A stretch of DNA of 64,000 nt. Source: JAXLYE01 sp046351595. GTDB taxonomy: Bacteria > Myxococcota_A > Polyangia > Palsa-1104 > JAEUJZ01. The stretch covers positions 248,001 through 312,000 of the forward strand of contig JAXLYE010000008.1 in the NCBI GenBank assembly GCA_046351595.1. Direction: 5' to 3'. Positions 8,370 through 17,439 of the stretch are shown here, piece after piece; the first letter of the stretch is position 1; every line of letters starts with the position of its first letter. The position numbers and the translations under genes are program-made. The notes under the pieces are model-generated. The model was not told the DNA's origin and did no database searches. It worked only from the letters and a program-made list of their open reading frames with translations.

Positions 8370-9920
8370 GTGGAGAGCAAGTACCGCTACAGCAAGCGCG
8401 CCGGAGCCCTGAACGAGGCCGCCCCGGTTCAGGCGATGTCCTTCTCGTCCTCCGCGGCGCTCGGCTCGGCCTCCGCGGTGCCCGTGCCCGAGGCCCTGGC
8501 CGATGAAACCTCCGGGCTCTTCTCGATCGCAGACCTGGCGCAGCGGGTGCAGCACACGCGTCCCGGAATCCCGGCCTCGGCGCCGGGTCCGCACGCCCAG
8601 CTCGCCGGGGCGCCGGACCTGACACGGACCCAGCTGGCGGCGGCGCCGCCGACGGCGCTGGCGCGGCGACCGGCCAGCGGACTGGATCGCACGACCTCGC
8701 AAGGGTGGATGAGCATGTTCTATTACACCGTCGAAGACGGCCAGCGCGTCCTGATGAAGCGCCCGGACGGGACCATGGAGGTCCTGATCGGCCCCAAGCG
8801 TGTCCGTCGCAAGAACTACCGATTCGAGCGCATGGCGCACTACGTGGCGCACCCCGGCGAGTTCCTGATCGTCCGCTTCCGCGACGGCAGACAGGAGCAC
8901 CACCCGGGCCCCGCCAACGTCTGGCTGGACCCGCGCGAACATTTGGAGATCTCGAAGGAGGACGTGCTGCAGATCGCCGCCAAGGAGGCGGTCGTCGTCT
9001 ACAGCGAGGGCGAGAACGGCCAGATCTCGCGGCGCATCGTCTATGGCCCCGAGGTCTTCGTGCCGCGCCCGGGCGAGTGGCTGCACACCTTCGCGTGGCA
9101 CGGCTCGCGCGGCGGGGAGAAGGGCTACCAGAAGGTCCCCAACGCGCTCGTCTTCCAGAAGCTGTGGCAGCTGCCGGACCAGATGTACCACGACGTGCCG
9201 GACGTGCGGACCGCCGACGACGCGGTGCTGACCATCCGGCTGATGATCTTCTTCGAGCTGCGCGACATCGAGACCATGCTCGGGGCGACGCACGATCCGA
9301 TCGGCGACTTCGTGAACGCGGCGACCTCGGACGTCGTCGACTTCATGGGGCGTCACGACTTCGACTCGTTCAAGCGGCACACGGCGCAGCTCAACGATCT
9401 CGGGACGTACCCGCAGCTCGTAGCGCGGGCCGAGCAGTGCGGCTACCGCATCAACAAGATCGTCTACCGCGGCTACGGCGCGCCCGACTCGCTGCAGCGC
9501 ATGCACGACGAGGCCATCGAGTCGCGCACCAAGCTGCAGCTCGAGCGCGCGACCGAGCAGCAGGCGCAGGAGCTCGAGGACGTGAAGCTGGAGCGGCAGC
9601 TCTTGCGCGGCCAGCGTCACCGCAGCGAGCAGGACGCCCAGGTGCGCCACAACATCGAGATGGAGCGCCGGCAGCGCGAGGCGCAGCTCGCCCTCGGCGA
9701 GCGGGATCGTGAGTTCCAGCGCGAGCAAGACCGCCTCGACCGCGAGCAGGCGCAGAAGAGCCAGCAGACCGCCAAGCAGCTCGAGCGCGAGCACCTGGCC
9801 GAGCTGCACCGCCTCGGCGTCGACCTGACCCGGCTGCTCACGCAGGGCCGCGCCGATCAGGTCATCGAGCTGCGCGGTGCCCAGGGCGAGCCGCACCTGC
9901 ACGTGAAGCCGCAGGGCTGA
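8370..9920 (+). CDS. SPFH/Band-7-like protein with coiled-coil tail
   Basis: About 516 residues from GTG 8370; ATG 8436 (MSFSSS) is an equally possible start, and neither has a strong ribosome site. The N-terminal 110 residues are low complexity. Residues 115-250 form an uncharacterised beta-rich part (FYYTVEDGQRVLMKRPDG). Residues 275-380 look like an SPFH fold: ADDAVLTIRLMIFFELRDIETM, then DVVDFMGRHDFDSFKRH and RINKIVYRGYGAPDSLQRMHDEAIESR, the usual strand that leads into the helix. Residues 385-480 are a long charged coiled coil. SPFH proteins scaffold membrane microdomains, but I see no transmembrane segment here. The gene lies between a kinase fragment and half of a DUF2330 gene. Confidence 0.65.
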   Translation: MESKYRYSKRAGALNEAAPVQAMSFSSSAALGSASAVPVPEALADETSGLFSIADLAQRVQHTRPGIPASAPGPHAQLAGAPDLTRTQLAAAPPTALARRPASGLDRTTSQGWMSMFYYTVEDGQRVLMKRPDGTMEVLIGPKRVRRKNYRFERMAHYVAHPGEFLIVRFRDGRQEHHPGPANVWLDPREHLEISKEDVLQIAAKEAVVVYSEGENGQISRRIVYGPEVFVPRPGEWLHTFAWHGSRGGEKGYQKVPNALVFQKLWQLPDQMYHDVPDVRTADDAVLTIRLMIFFELRDIETMLGATHDPIGDFVNAATSDVVDFMGRHDFDSFKRHTAQLNDLGTYPQLVARAEQCGYRINKIVYRGYGAPDSLQRMHDEAIESRTKLQLERATEQQAQELEDVKLERQLLRGQRHRSEQDAQVRHNIEMERRQREAQLALGERDREFQREQDRLDREQAQKSQQTAKQLEREHLAELHRLGVDLTRLLTQGRADQVIELRGAQGEPHLHVKPQG

Positions 9921-10138
9921 AGCGCGCGCCCGGGCTCAGCAGCGCGCTCGCCGGACTGCCGGATTGACGGATTGCTGCAGAGCGGACGGCGGCAAGACGG
10001 ACCGTCCGTCGAGGCGGCAGCTCGTGATGCGGACGATCCGCACCGCCGGCATCGACGACCACGGCGTCCGTTATGTAGCGTGTGACTTCGCCACGCAGGA
10101 CTGGCTGGAGCAGCTCACCGCCGCCGGCATCTCGCGGC

Positions 10139-11038
10139 TCACGGCTTGGCCGGCGCCTTCTCTCCCGGCCGCAGCGGCCTCGGCTTCGCCCCCGCCAGCC
10201 CCAGCTCCGGCACCGCCGTCTGCACCACCTGCGGCAGCTTCACCTGCCCGCGCGGCGCGTTGGCCAGCCCCTCCGCCGGCTTGATCGCTCCGGGCTTTCC
10301 TTCTTCTCCTCCGCTTCCCGGCGGTCCGCCCCAGACTCCGTACCGCGGGTTCTTGCACGTGACGGCTTTTTCCCAGTAGTGCCGGATGATGTACCGTCCC
10401 TGGAAGTTGCTCACCCCGCCCTTCTGGATCTGGGCGCCGTGATCGCCCAGCCCGCCGTCCCAGTTCGCTCGCCCGCCGACCACCGCTTCGCCCTCGCGGA
10501 ACAGCAGGTCTTCCGACAGCGACTGCTTGTCGTAGCGCGTGTGCAGCCGCGTCAGTACGTAGCTCGGCGCGGCGCCGAAGAAGGGGCCGCCGCGAGGGCC
10601 TCCGCCCGGGCTGCTCTTGCCGTTCCCGTAGCTCTCGTCTCCCAGCGTGTACAGGTCGCTGGCGTCCAGCGGCGGCGTCGGGCACGGGTCGCAGCTCGTG
10701 GTCTGCCACGCGTACTCGGTCACCACCGCTCTGTTATTATTCCGGCGCAGCGTCTCGTCGAAAAGTTCCGCGTAGAAGCCCGGGAACTGCGTGCGCACCG
10801 CGTCGGTCACCTCGATGTTGGTCGGGATGAATACGTTGCGGTAGTTGCTCACCTCGAATCGTTTTTCCGGGTGCAGTACGTAGACGATCAGATCCTGCTT
10901 GGGAGCGTCCTGCCCCGAGGGCGCGTTGAGCAGCCCCAGACGCACCGGCAGGCGCAGCTCCTGCGCGTCATAGTCGAAGCGCAGCGGCGACAGCACCACG
11001 AAACCTTTCTCGTCGCGCTTGACCTCCCTGAATTCTTC
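10139..11038 (-). pseudogene. DUF2330 protein, C-terminal half (gene split by the island)
   Basis: Reading right to left, the frame opens at 11038 with EEFREVKRDEKGFVVLSPLRF, right after two in-frame stop codons, and continues through LIVYVLHPEKRFEVSNYRNVF and a Cys-rich, glycine-rich tail ending PGEKAPAKP. This is the second half of a DUF2330-type secreted protein and has no signal peptide or start of its own. The first half lies on the same strand at 62807-63448 and ends ...FFVAKVDIKNV, which is where this piece should join. Recombination between 11039 and 62812 would give one continuous gene. Nothing suggests the fragment is independently expressed. Confidence 0.88.
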
Positions 11039-11052
11039 TTATTAAGCGCGGC

Positions 11053-12162
11053 ATGCGCACACACCAGCACACCAATGGCACCAAGACGGCGGTCGGATAC
11101 GTTCGGGTAAGTACACAGGAGCAGGCCACCGAGGGAGTGAGCCTGGACGCACAACGCGATAGGCTACGAGCCTATTGCAAGCTTCATGCGATTAAGCTCA
11201 TCGACATAAAAGCGGATGAAGGGATATCTGGCAGCACGCTAGAGCGCCCAGGTTTGCAAGCCGCGCTACAGATGCTGCGGCGCGGTCGCGCCAACACGCT
11301 GATCGTCGCGAAGCTGGACAGGCTCTCTCGGTCGCTGCGCGACGTGTGCACGCTCGTCGAGGAGCTGTTCGGCGACGAGAGGTATCACCTGCTCTCTCTG
11401 TGCGGCATGGTCAACACCCACTCGGCGGCGGGGCGCATGGTCCTGATGAACCTGGCCAACTACAGCCAGTTCGAGCGGGAGATGATCTCCGAACGGACCC
11501 GCGACGCGTTCCGGCACATGAAGGCGCAGGGCGTGCGCCTCGGGCCGGCGCCATACGGCTACGAGCTGAGCCACGCAGTCGACGACAAGGGACGGCGCCT
11601 GCTGGTGCCGCTCGCCTCCGAGCAGGAAGTCCTGCGCAACATCGAAGCCATGCGCGCCGACAAGCTGAGTCTTCGCGACATCGCGCGCCGCCTAAACGAG
11701 GCCGAGATCCCGGCTCGGCGCGACGGCATCTGGAGAGCGCAGCGGATCAGCATCGTGCTGCAGCGCGAGGGCAAGCACACCGTACGCCCGACCAAGAAGC
11801 CCGGCCCGCGGATTCCTCTGCGCTACGACCGCGAGGCTGCGACGGCGCGAGCGAAGGAACTGCGAGCCCAGGGGCTGAGCCTGAACAAGATCGGCCAGTG
11901 CCTGCGCAAGGAACGGCTGACGCCCCTGCGCGGCGGCATCTGGCACCCCGCACAGGTCGCCGAGCTGCTGCGCGGCGCCGAGGCCGGCGACCGTGAGACG
12001 GCGGCACGGCGTGCCTGCGAGCTGCGCGCCCAGGGCATGCAGCTCCGCGAGATCGGCATCCGGCTCGCTGTAGAGGGGTTCCTGCCGAAGGAAGGCGGCA
12101 TCTGGCAGCCGTCCTCCGTGCATGCGCTGCTGGCGAGCGAGGAGCCAGCCGGCCCGCACTGA
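11053..12162 (+). CDS. Serine recombinase (resolvase/invertase superfamily), left end of island
   Basis: A 369-residue enzyme for site-specific DNA strand exchange. The catalytic domain (residues 12-155) has YVRVSTQEQ with the nucleophile Ser, an R-rich block LIVAKLDRLSRSLRD and an EREMISERTRDAF helix. After the LGPAPYGYEL linker come three consecutive copies of a DNA-binding module of about 55 residues, each with a helix-turn-helix pattern and a W near its end: SLRDIARRLNEAEIPARRDGIW, SLNKIGQCLRKERL then GGIW, and QLREIGIRLAVEGF then GGIW. ATG 11053 lies 14 bases inside the DUF2330 breakpoint, so it is a strong candidate for having moved the island. Confidence 0.88.
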   Translation: MRTHQHTNGTKTAVGYVRVSTQEQATEGVSLDAQRDRLRAYCKLHAIKLIDIKADEGISGSTLERPGLQAALQMLRRGRANTLIVAKLDRLSRSLRDVCTLVEELFGDERYHLLSLCGMVNTHSAAGRMVLMNLANYSQFEREMISERTRDAFRHMKAQGVRLGPAPYGYELSHAVDDKGRRLLVPLASEQEVLRNIEAMRADKLSLRDIARRLNEAEIPARRDGIWRAQRISIVLQREGKHTVRPTKKPGPRIPLRYDREAATARAKELRAQGLSLNKIGQCLRKERLTPLRGGIWHPAQVAELLRGAEAGDRETAARRACELRAQGMQLREIGIRLAVEGFLPKEGGIWQPSSVHALLASEEPAGPH

Positions 12163-12195
12163 TGACGACGCGGGGAACGTCCGTGGCCGACGCAG

Positions 12196-13611
12196 CTACG
12201 GCGCAGACGGATCATAGCCTGTCACGCCGCCAGCTTTCTTGGGGGGGCTGGAACCTAAAGCCGGAGGTTGTTTCTTCTTTGCGGTACGTCCCGGATCGGT
12301 AGCAGTCTTCGGCTCCGGCGCCCCAGGCTTTGCCGAGAGTGTCGGCTTGCGAGAAAGCGGCTCTACAGCAGGCTTAGCGGGAAGCGCGGGGAGAGTCTTG
12401 GCCACGCCCGCATCTGGAGGCGTGACAGAGGGCGTCGGGGGAATGCTGGGTTGTTCCGGGGGCACAGGCCGTGCCGCAGGACGCTGCATAGCGCTTATGA
12501 TCCCGACCGACGCAATACCAGCGATGACGACTCCTCCAAGCAGCGCGAGCTTCTTACGGTTCGGCATCCCGGCCGAGGAGGACTGCCCACGGCCTTCGGA
12601 GGTTGTGGTACGTCCGGCGGAAGGAGCCGTGTTCTCGGAGCGCCGCTTGAGGTCCAATAGGGTTGGCTCGCCCTCAGAACGCTGGCTCTTGAACCATGCC
12701 TTCAAGGTCGCGGGTGCATCGCCACCTTGCGCAGCTTGAGGCGCGAGTTCCAACGCATCGGCCAAGGCGGCAACCTGCACGCCTACGGATGGCCATCGCT
12801 TGGCGGGATCTCGGTCACAGGAGCGCTCGAACCATCGATCAAAGCCAGGGGAAAGGCCCGGAGCACGCTGCGACGGCGGCGGCATCGGAGCAAAGCAGAT
12901 CTGGCCGATGAGCTTCGCAACATTGTCCGCCTCAAAGTACGTCTTCCCGGTGAGCAGCTCGTAAGCAATGAGGCCAATCGACCAGATATCGCTGTGCGGG
13001 CCGAGCTTGTCTGAGTCGCCCATGGCCTGCTCTGGAGACAGGTACATGGGAGTCCCAAGGATTGCACCGCTCTGCGTGACCTTGGCCTGCGCAGCCGTCA
13101 GGTTGCCGCGGTCTACCAGACGAGCGATTCCGAAATCAAGCAGCTTGACGATCAGTGTGTCGTCTTCTCTACAGTGCAAAAAGAGGTTTTCGGGCTTCAG
13201 GTCACGGTGGACGATGCCAACTCCATGCGCCTTATCGAGCCCACGAGCAGCTTGAGTCAGCAGCCAGACCGCTTCTAGCGGCGAGTAAGGACCACGCTTG
13301 CGCAGGATTTGCTCGAGGTCGAAACCGTCGAGCATCTCCATGACCAGGAACAGGGCGCCATCTAGTTCCGGAGCGACATCAGCATCCGTGATTCGGACCA
13401 CATGCTCGCTGCGGATGCGAGCGGGCGCCCGCATCTCTCGCTTGAAGCGCTCGATCATGTCCGCTTGCGCCCCGGTATGTGCAAGCAAGACCTTGAGGGC
13501 CAGGTTCTCGCCGGTATTGGCGTGCTGGACTTGGTAGACGACCCCCATGCCGCCGCGGCCTAGCTCGCGAACGATGCGATAGCGGCCGGAAATCAGAGAG
13601 TCTACCTTCAT
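12196..13611 (-). CDS. Transmembrane Ser/Thr protein kinase
   Basis: A 471-residue kinase. The catalytic domain occupies residues 10-270: glycine loop LGRGGMGVVY, ATP lysine in ALKVL, catalytic loop HRDLKPEN, DFG in LLDFGIA, and GTPMYLSPEQ in the activation segment. A low-complexity linker leads to one transmembrane helix (KLALLGGVVIAGIASVGIISAM, around residues 352-373) and an extracytoplasmic Pro/Lys-rich tail (PSIPPTPSVTPPD, AKKKQPP). It phosphorylates Ser/Thr of unknown partners from the cytoplasmic face. It is the last gene of a three-gene minus-strand operon; 21 bases separate it from the Cys-rich lipoprotein gene. The upstream two genes probably encode its envelope partners. Confidence 0.92.
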   Translation of the reverse strand: MKVDSLISGRYRIVRELGRGGMGVVYQVQHANTGENLALKVLLAHTGAQADMIERFKREMRAPARIRSEHVVRITDADVAPELDGALFLVMEMLDGFDLEQILRKRGPYSPLEAVWLLTQAARGLDKAHGVGIVHRDLKPENLFLHCREDDTLIVKLLDFGIARLVDRGNLTAAQAKVTQSGAILGTPMYLSPEQAMGDSDKLGPHSDIWSIGLIAYELLTGKTYFEADNVAKLIGQICFAPMPPPSQRAPGLSPGFDRWFERSCDRDPAKRWPSVGVQVAALADALELAPQAAQGGDAPATLKAWFKSQRSEGEPTLLDLKRRSENTAPSAGRTTTSEGRGQSSSAGMPNRKKLALLGGVVIAGIASVGIISAMQRPAARPVPPEQPSIPPTPSVTPPDAGVAKTLPALPAKPAVEPLSRKPTLSAKPGAPEPKTATDPGRTAKKKQPPALGSSPPKKAGGVTGYDPSAP

Positions 13612-13632
13612 TTCAGGTGTTTCTTGAAGAGT

Positions 13633-14478
13633 CTAGCGGCAATAGACCTTTCCTACCATAACCTGATACTTGTTTTGGTTCGCGTCAATCCATCTGGAAC
13701 ATTTATTTCCAGAGTACAAGCTAACATTGCATCGACAAGTATATATATTGCTGCCGCATGTTTTCGCGCAGTTTAGATAAAAGATCGTATTCGTCGTATT
13801 GTTGCAGTCTGTATTGTTCATGCGTGAGCAATAGCTGACGCAAATCTCATCTGGCGTTTTCGATAAATCAATCCCTGTACAGTCTGTTTGCTCACAAGTA
13901 CGGGGAGCGGAAGTTGGATCAGTATTGCAATTCCTCTCCGTATTATCTGGTCCATCACCAGAACCATCACAGTCCCAGTCCCACGACTTATACATCTCGC
14001 CGCTAGCAAAGCGCACATCAGCCGGCTCGGACTGCCAAGCATCGGACCTGAATGAAGGTGCCATCTGTCTTGGGCAGCTCAAAGAGTTATTCAGGCATTC
14101 AGTTTTTAGCTCAACAGCGCAAGCACCTACCCCGGCTTTGCATGGTTGCCCAGCAAGGTTACAGCCGCAAGTCTGGGCAACTCCGCTGTATCTGCTATCA
14201 CTGTCATTACAATCAGTTCCCCCGGGACAGATCGGATCTGGATCGCCATCTTGATCAATGTCTTTAGGCTTTAGCTGACATGTCGACGTAGTTCGATCGC
14301 ACTGAAATAACATGCAATCTTTACTAAGATCTTTACCGCTATTAAGTTTCATGCAGCCTGCAATGCCGTTTTTCGGATCGCAGGCTTCGGTTTCATACTG
14401 CCATGCCGTACATGAAACAGCGCAGAGGAATAGACCTGACAGAAGAGACGCCACTTTTAGACAATCAGTAAATATCAT
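13633..14478 (-). CDS. Cys-rich secreted lipoprotein, DxDxD repeats
   Basis: A 281-residue protein with a signal peptide (LKVASLLSGLFLCAVSC) whose last Cys could be lipidated. The mature part has more than 20 cysteines, and aspartate-rich stretches DIDQDGDPDPICPGGTDCNDSD and WDWDCDGSGDG, which resemble the calcium-binding thrombospondin-type-3-like repeats of myxobacterial outer proteins. Codon use is clearly AT-richer than in the flanking chromosome. It begins 2 bases after the TPR-PEGA gene stops and ends 21 bases before the kinase. A role as a surface ligand or sensor feeding the kinase is inferred from the operon only. Confidence 0.72.
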   Translation of the reverse strand: MIFTDCLKVASLLSGLFLCAVSCTAWQYETEACDPKNGIAGCMKLNSGKDLSKDCMLFQCDRTTSTCQLKPKDIDQDGDPDPICPGGTDCNDSDSRYSGVAQTCGCNLAGQPCKAGVGACAVELKTECLNNSLSCPRQMAPSFRSDAWQSEPADVRFASGEMYKSWDWDCDGSGDGPDNTERNCNTDPTSAPRTCEQTDCTGIDLSKTPDEICVSYCSRMNNTDCNNTTNTIFYLNCAKTCGSNIYTCRCNVSLYSGNKCSRWIDANQNKYQVMVGKVYCR

Positions 14479-14480
14479 TG

Positions 14481-15656
14481 CTAGAACCCTCCTGCTACAC
14501 TGAGAGATGCCCCATTTCTTGCTACCGAAGACTCAGCACGAAGAAAGACTGAGCTCGATTTGAGAGGCTTTCTTTCTCGCCATTTCACTGTCGATGCGAG
14601 TATCGCAGCGGTCACACCTAGCGCCCCGCTCACTCCATAAAACACATTTGCGATAATAGCGTCAGTTCTAATCCCATCTTGAATGACCGGCGAGCGTTGT
14701 AGTGGATCAAGAGCAAGCTCCTGGTTGGCTGCAAGCTTAGCCTTTACGCCAAAACCGATCCCAACTGCAAGCGCCGCTAAGGCAGCTCCTCCGGTAATAA
14801 AGACAGCTAATTTTGGAACACCAACACCAGACTGAGCATCAAGCATAATAGGCACTGAAACGGAGTCATTATCACCAAGGGTCTTACGCCAATTAAAAGT
14901 TGAATACCCCGGAGCATGAACAGTGACTTTGTGATTTCCGACATCTACAAAATAGGGCTTGTCGAATTGGTCCGGAGAGACTGGCTGACCATCGATTGAG
15001 ACAGCCAGCCCAACCGGCTTGGCCTCGAACACAAGCCGGATTGTTGCAGTCGCGACTCGTACGACAGGGACATCGAGGCGCTTGAATTCTCCTGGGTGCA
15101 ATTCAAATATTTGAGAATAGCGCTTCACTCGTGGTCCTACCGCTAATACTGTGTGGGGGCCGGGATCCGTCTCGACAGCCAACCCCCATGCAGACTGCGG
15201 CAATACGCTTCCATCCAGGCTGATGCTAAACCCTTCGGGGATATCGGAAGGAACAGCCAACGTGAGCTTGGGAACCTTGTTCTCAAGCGCGTTGGCTTCG
15301 GTGAGTGCCGCATCGCGGGTCGGGATGTAGCGCTTTTCACCAGTGGCATTCGCTCGGTCCTGCGCTTCCTGAGCCGTCCTCTTGAAGTTGACGTACGCGC
15401 TCGCCGTCTTGCCTAACGCCACATAACACTTAGCGATCTTGAAGCGAGTGTTGGGGCTTGGCTCCAGCTCCATGCTTGCTTGAAAGGCGCGCAGAGCCGC
15501 GTCGAAGCGGCCGGCGGCGAAGTGTCGTGAGCCCTCCTCAAACCTCTGCAGCGCGGCCCCGAGAGGTGTGGCACGGACGGCAAGCTCTGTCCCTCCGCCT
15601 ACCACCGCGAAGAATGTCACACAGAGGAGTGTGTAGAGACACCTGAGCCTGGCCAT
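14481..15656 (-). CDS. Secreted TPR-PEGA domain protein
   Basis: A 391-residue protein with an N-terminal signal sequence (CLYTLLCVTFFAVVGGGTELAV). Residues 35-115 form TPR-like helices (FEEGSRHFAAGRFDAALRAF, FKIAKCYVALGKTASAY). Two PEGA-like beta repeats follow; the second is clear, with LAVSIDGQPVSPDQF and GNHKVTVHAPGYSTF. Two hydrophobic helices come near the C-terminus (AVFITGGAALAALAVGIGFGV and VFYGVSGALGVTAAILAS), which would anchor it in the inner membrane. This architecture is frequent beside myxobacterial Ser/Thr kinases. It is the first gene of the three-gene operon that ends with the kinase, and it starts about 200 bases from the divergent effector-like gene. Confidence 0.78.
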   Translation of the reverse strand: MARLRCLYTLLCVTFFAVVGGGTELAVRATPLGAALQRFEEGSRHFAAGRFDAALRAFQASMELEPSPNTRFKIAKCYVALGKTASAYVNFKRTAQEAQDRANATGEKRYIPTRDAALTEANALENKVPKLTLAVPSDIPEGFSISLDGSVLPQSAWGLAVETDPGPHTVLAVGPRVKRYSQIFELHPGEFKRLDVPVVRVATATIRLVFEAKPVGLAVSIDGQPVSPDQFDKPYFVDVGNHKVTVHAPGYSTFNWRKTLGDNDSVSVPIMLDAQSGVGVPKLAVFITGGAALAALAVGIGFGVKAKLAANQELALDPLQRSPVIQDGIRTDAIIANVFYGVSGALGVTAAILASTVKWRERKPLKSSSVFLRAESSVARNGASLSVAGGF

Positions 15657-15863
15657 GACAGCCTAGAATCGTACTACGCTCTGGTCCTCGGTAGTCTCGA
15701 AAAAGGAGTCTTGCTTGATTCCTGGGGTCACGCCGGCATGTACGACCGCATGCCTCGGTGAGCGACAGGTAGGCCGCCCGCAGCGAAAGAGGTAGCTGCT
15801 GCGTGCCCGGCGGTCCTATACTCAGACGCTGACGATCCGTCTCACCAGCACCGGGGGGAGTTG

Positions 15864-16718
15864 ATGAGCGCACTGGAAATCGAGTCGCACCACGAGAAGG
15901 TGATTGACCCGTGGCAGCCTGCCGCTGTGGCGCCCGCGCCGCAGGAGGAAGCGGGCGCCGACGAGGAGGCGCAGCAGCCGGCCGCGGTCGAGGTCGCGGG
16001 CCCCGATGCGCAGGCGGCGCAGGCTCAGCTCTTCGGCGGCATGTACGGCGATACCGAGCCGGCCACCGAGAAGCACAAGGGCGGCGGCAAGCACGGCGGC
16101 GACAAGGACAAGGACAAGGACAAGGACAGGGCGGCCAAGGATCCCGACGAGAAGGCCAAGGCCAAGAAGGTCAAGGCGCTGAAGAAGGTGATCAAGAAGG
16201 TCCACAAGCTCGACAAAGAGGCGGCCAAGCTCGAGGCCGAGGGCAAGGACGACGAGGCCGAGAAGAAGCGCGAGGAGTCCGCGAAGCTCAAACAGAAGGC
16301 CATCGACAAGGCGATTGACGCCTACGACATCGACGTCAGCAACGCCAAGTTTGTGAAATATGACGCGGCGACGGCCGGCGAGGGCGGCGCCAACCAGCGG
16401 GCGGAGATCCGGCTCGGCGACGCGGCCTTCAGCAGCGCGAGCTGGCTCGGCTCGACGTTGGGGCACGAGTCCGAGATCCACATCAACGAGCAGCTCAAGA
16501 AGGGCAACTGGTACACGGGAGCGCAGGGAACGGCCTTGCAAGAGGTGCAGGCGTACCAGTATGAGATCGACAACGCGAAGCGGTTCGGCACCAGCAAGAA
16601 GGATCTCAAGGACTTGAAGCAGCGACGGAAGTCTCACATGGACGCGCTCTCGCATGACTACCAAGAGCGGGCGCGGGATGGGAACTACACGATGAAGCAC
16701 GGAGAAGAGAATCAATGA
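15864..16718 (+). CDS. Candidate metallopeptidase-like effector
   Basis: A 284-residue protein. ATG 15864 follows a GGGGGGAG ribosome site; TTG one codon earlier is also possible. Residues 1-75 are acidic and Ala/Pro-rich. Residues 75-145 are very rich in Lys/Asp/Glu (KDKDKDKDK, AKAKKVKALKK) and helical. The C-terminal 110 residues form a compact domain with LGHESEIHINEQ, then GTALQEVQAYQYEIDNAKRFG. This resembles the zinc-peptidase-like domains at the ends of some polymorphic toxins, where a His-Glu pair plus a later Glu in an EVxAYxxE helix bind metal, although the spacing here is H-E-x3-H, not H-E-x2-H. The stop overlaps the next gene (ATGA). Toxin function is inference. Confidence 0.5.
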   Translation: MSALEIESHHEKVIDPWQPAAVAPAPQEEAGADEEAQQPAAVEVAGPDAQAAQAQLFGGMYGDTEPATEKHKGGGKHGGDKDKDKDKDRAAKDPDEKAKAKKVKALKKVIKKVHKLDKEAAKLEAEGKDDEAEKKREESAKLKQKAIDKAIDAYDIDVSNAKFVKYDAATAGEGGANQRAEIRLGDAAFSSASWLGSTLGHESEIHINEQLKKGNWYTGAQGTALQEVQAYQYEIDNAKRFGTSKKDLKDLKQRRKSHMDALSHDYQERARDGNYTMKHGEENQ

Positions 16719-17347
16719 GCCGGGGCACGGCTCGCACGGTGCAGGGAGTGCTCGGGGTCGCGGGGCTCCTGCTCTCGGTGACGTGCGCGCGGGCAGAGGT
16801 CGGCGAGAAGGCAGGCACAAAAGGTGCGGGCGCAAAGAGTGGGGAGAAGCTCGACATGACGACCAAGCCGTCTGCTGAGAAGGGTGAAAAGAGCAATCCG
16901 GGGGAAGCGGGGGCCAGCCTGACGCTGACGATGGATCCCGCCGTGGTGGCGCGCGGCGGCGACGTGACGGCGCAGCTCGTCCTTCGCAACGGCGGCAGCG
17001 CTTCGCTGTGGGTCAATCAGCGGCTGCTCGTCAACACCGAGCACGCGCCGGCCGAGGCTCGCGAGGTGACGCTCGAGGTCACGGGGCCGGACGGCAAGAA
17101 GCTGCCGTTCCTCGAGAAGATCCGGGCCGGCGCGGCGGAGGCCAAGCACTTCAAGGAGCTGAAGCCCGGCGCCGAGAAGGGGATCAAGCTGGAGCTCAGC
17201 CGGTATTTCGACTTCAGCCAGCCGGGGACGTACCGAGTGACCGCCGTGTACCAGGACGGGAACAAGGCTGCGCCCAAGGTGCCGGCCGGGGCCGCGCCGC
17301 TGTCTGCCACGCTGCGCTCCAATACGCTCGAGATCACGGTCAAGTAG
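16715..17347 (+). CDS. Secreted Ig-like/BsuPI-like protein paired with the effector
   Basis: A 210-residue protein whose ATG overlaps the stop of the preceding gene, so the two are translationally coupled. The N-terminus is a signal peptide (TVQGVLGVAGLLLSVTCARA). A Lys/Gly-rich linker leads to a beta-sandwich of about 130 residues (LTLTMDPAVVARGGDVTAQLVLRNGG, then SRYFDFSQPGTYRVTAVYQ), the pattern of Ig-like or BsuPI-type protease-inhibitor domains. The coupling suggests an immunity or chaperone partner for the metallopeptidase-like protein, but there is no direct proof. Confidence 0.55.
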   Translation: MSRGTARTVQGVLGVAGLLLSVTCARAEVGEKAGTKGAGAKSGEKLDMTTKPSAEKGEKSNPGEAGASLTLTMDPAVVARGGDVTAQLVLRNGGSASLWVNQRLLVNTEHAPAEAREVTLEVTGPDGKKLPFLEKIRAGAAEAKHFKELKPGAEKGIKLELSRYFDFSQPGTYRVTAVYQDGNKAAPKVPAGAAPLSATLRSNTLEITVK

Positions 17348-17439
17348 GGGTCGCAGCTCGATCAGACCGCTCACGCCAGGCCTTGATGCCCGCCGGACGG
17401 ATAGGGCGGCGCCAATGCATCAGCCTCGATGTCCGCGCC

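Noticed and set aside
9964..10284. A 106-residue protein on the plus strand
   Set aside because: Its second half is antisense to the DUF2330 C-terminus and is Pro/Ala low complexity; the first part has no recognised domain.
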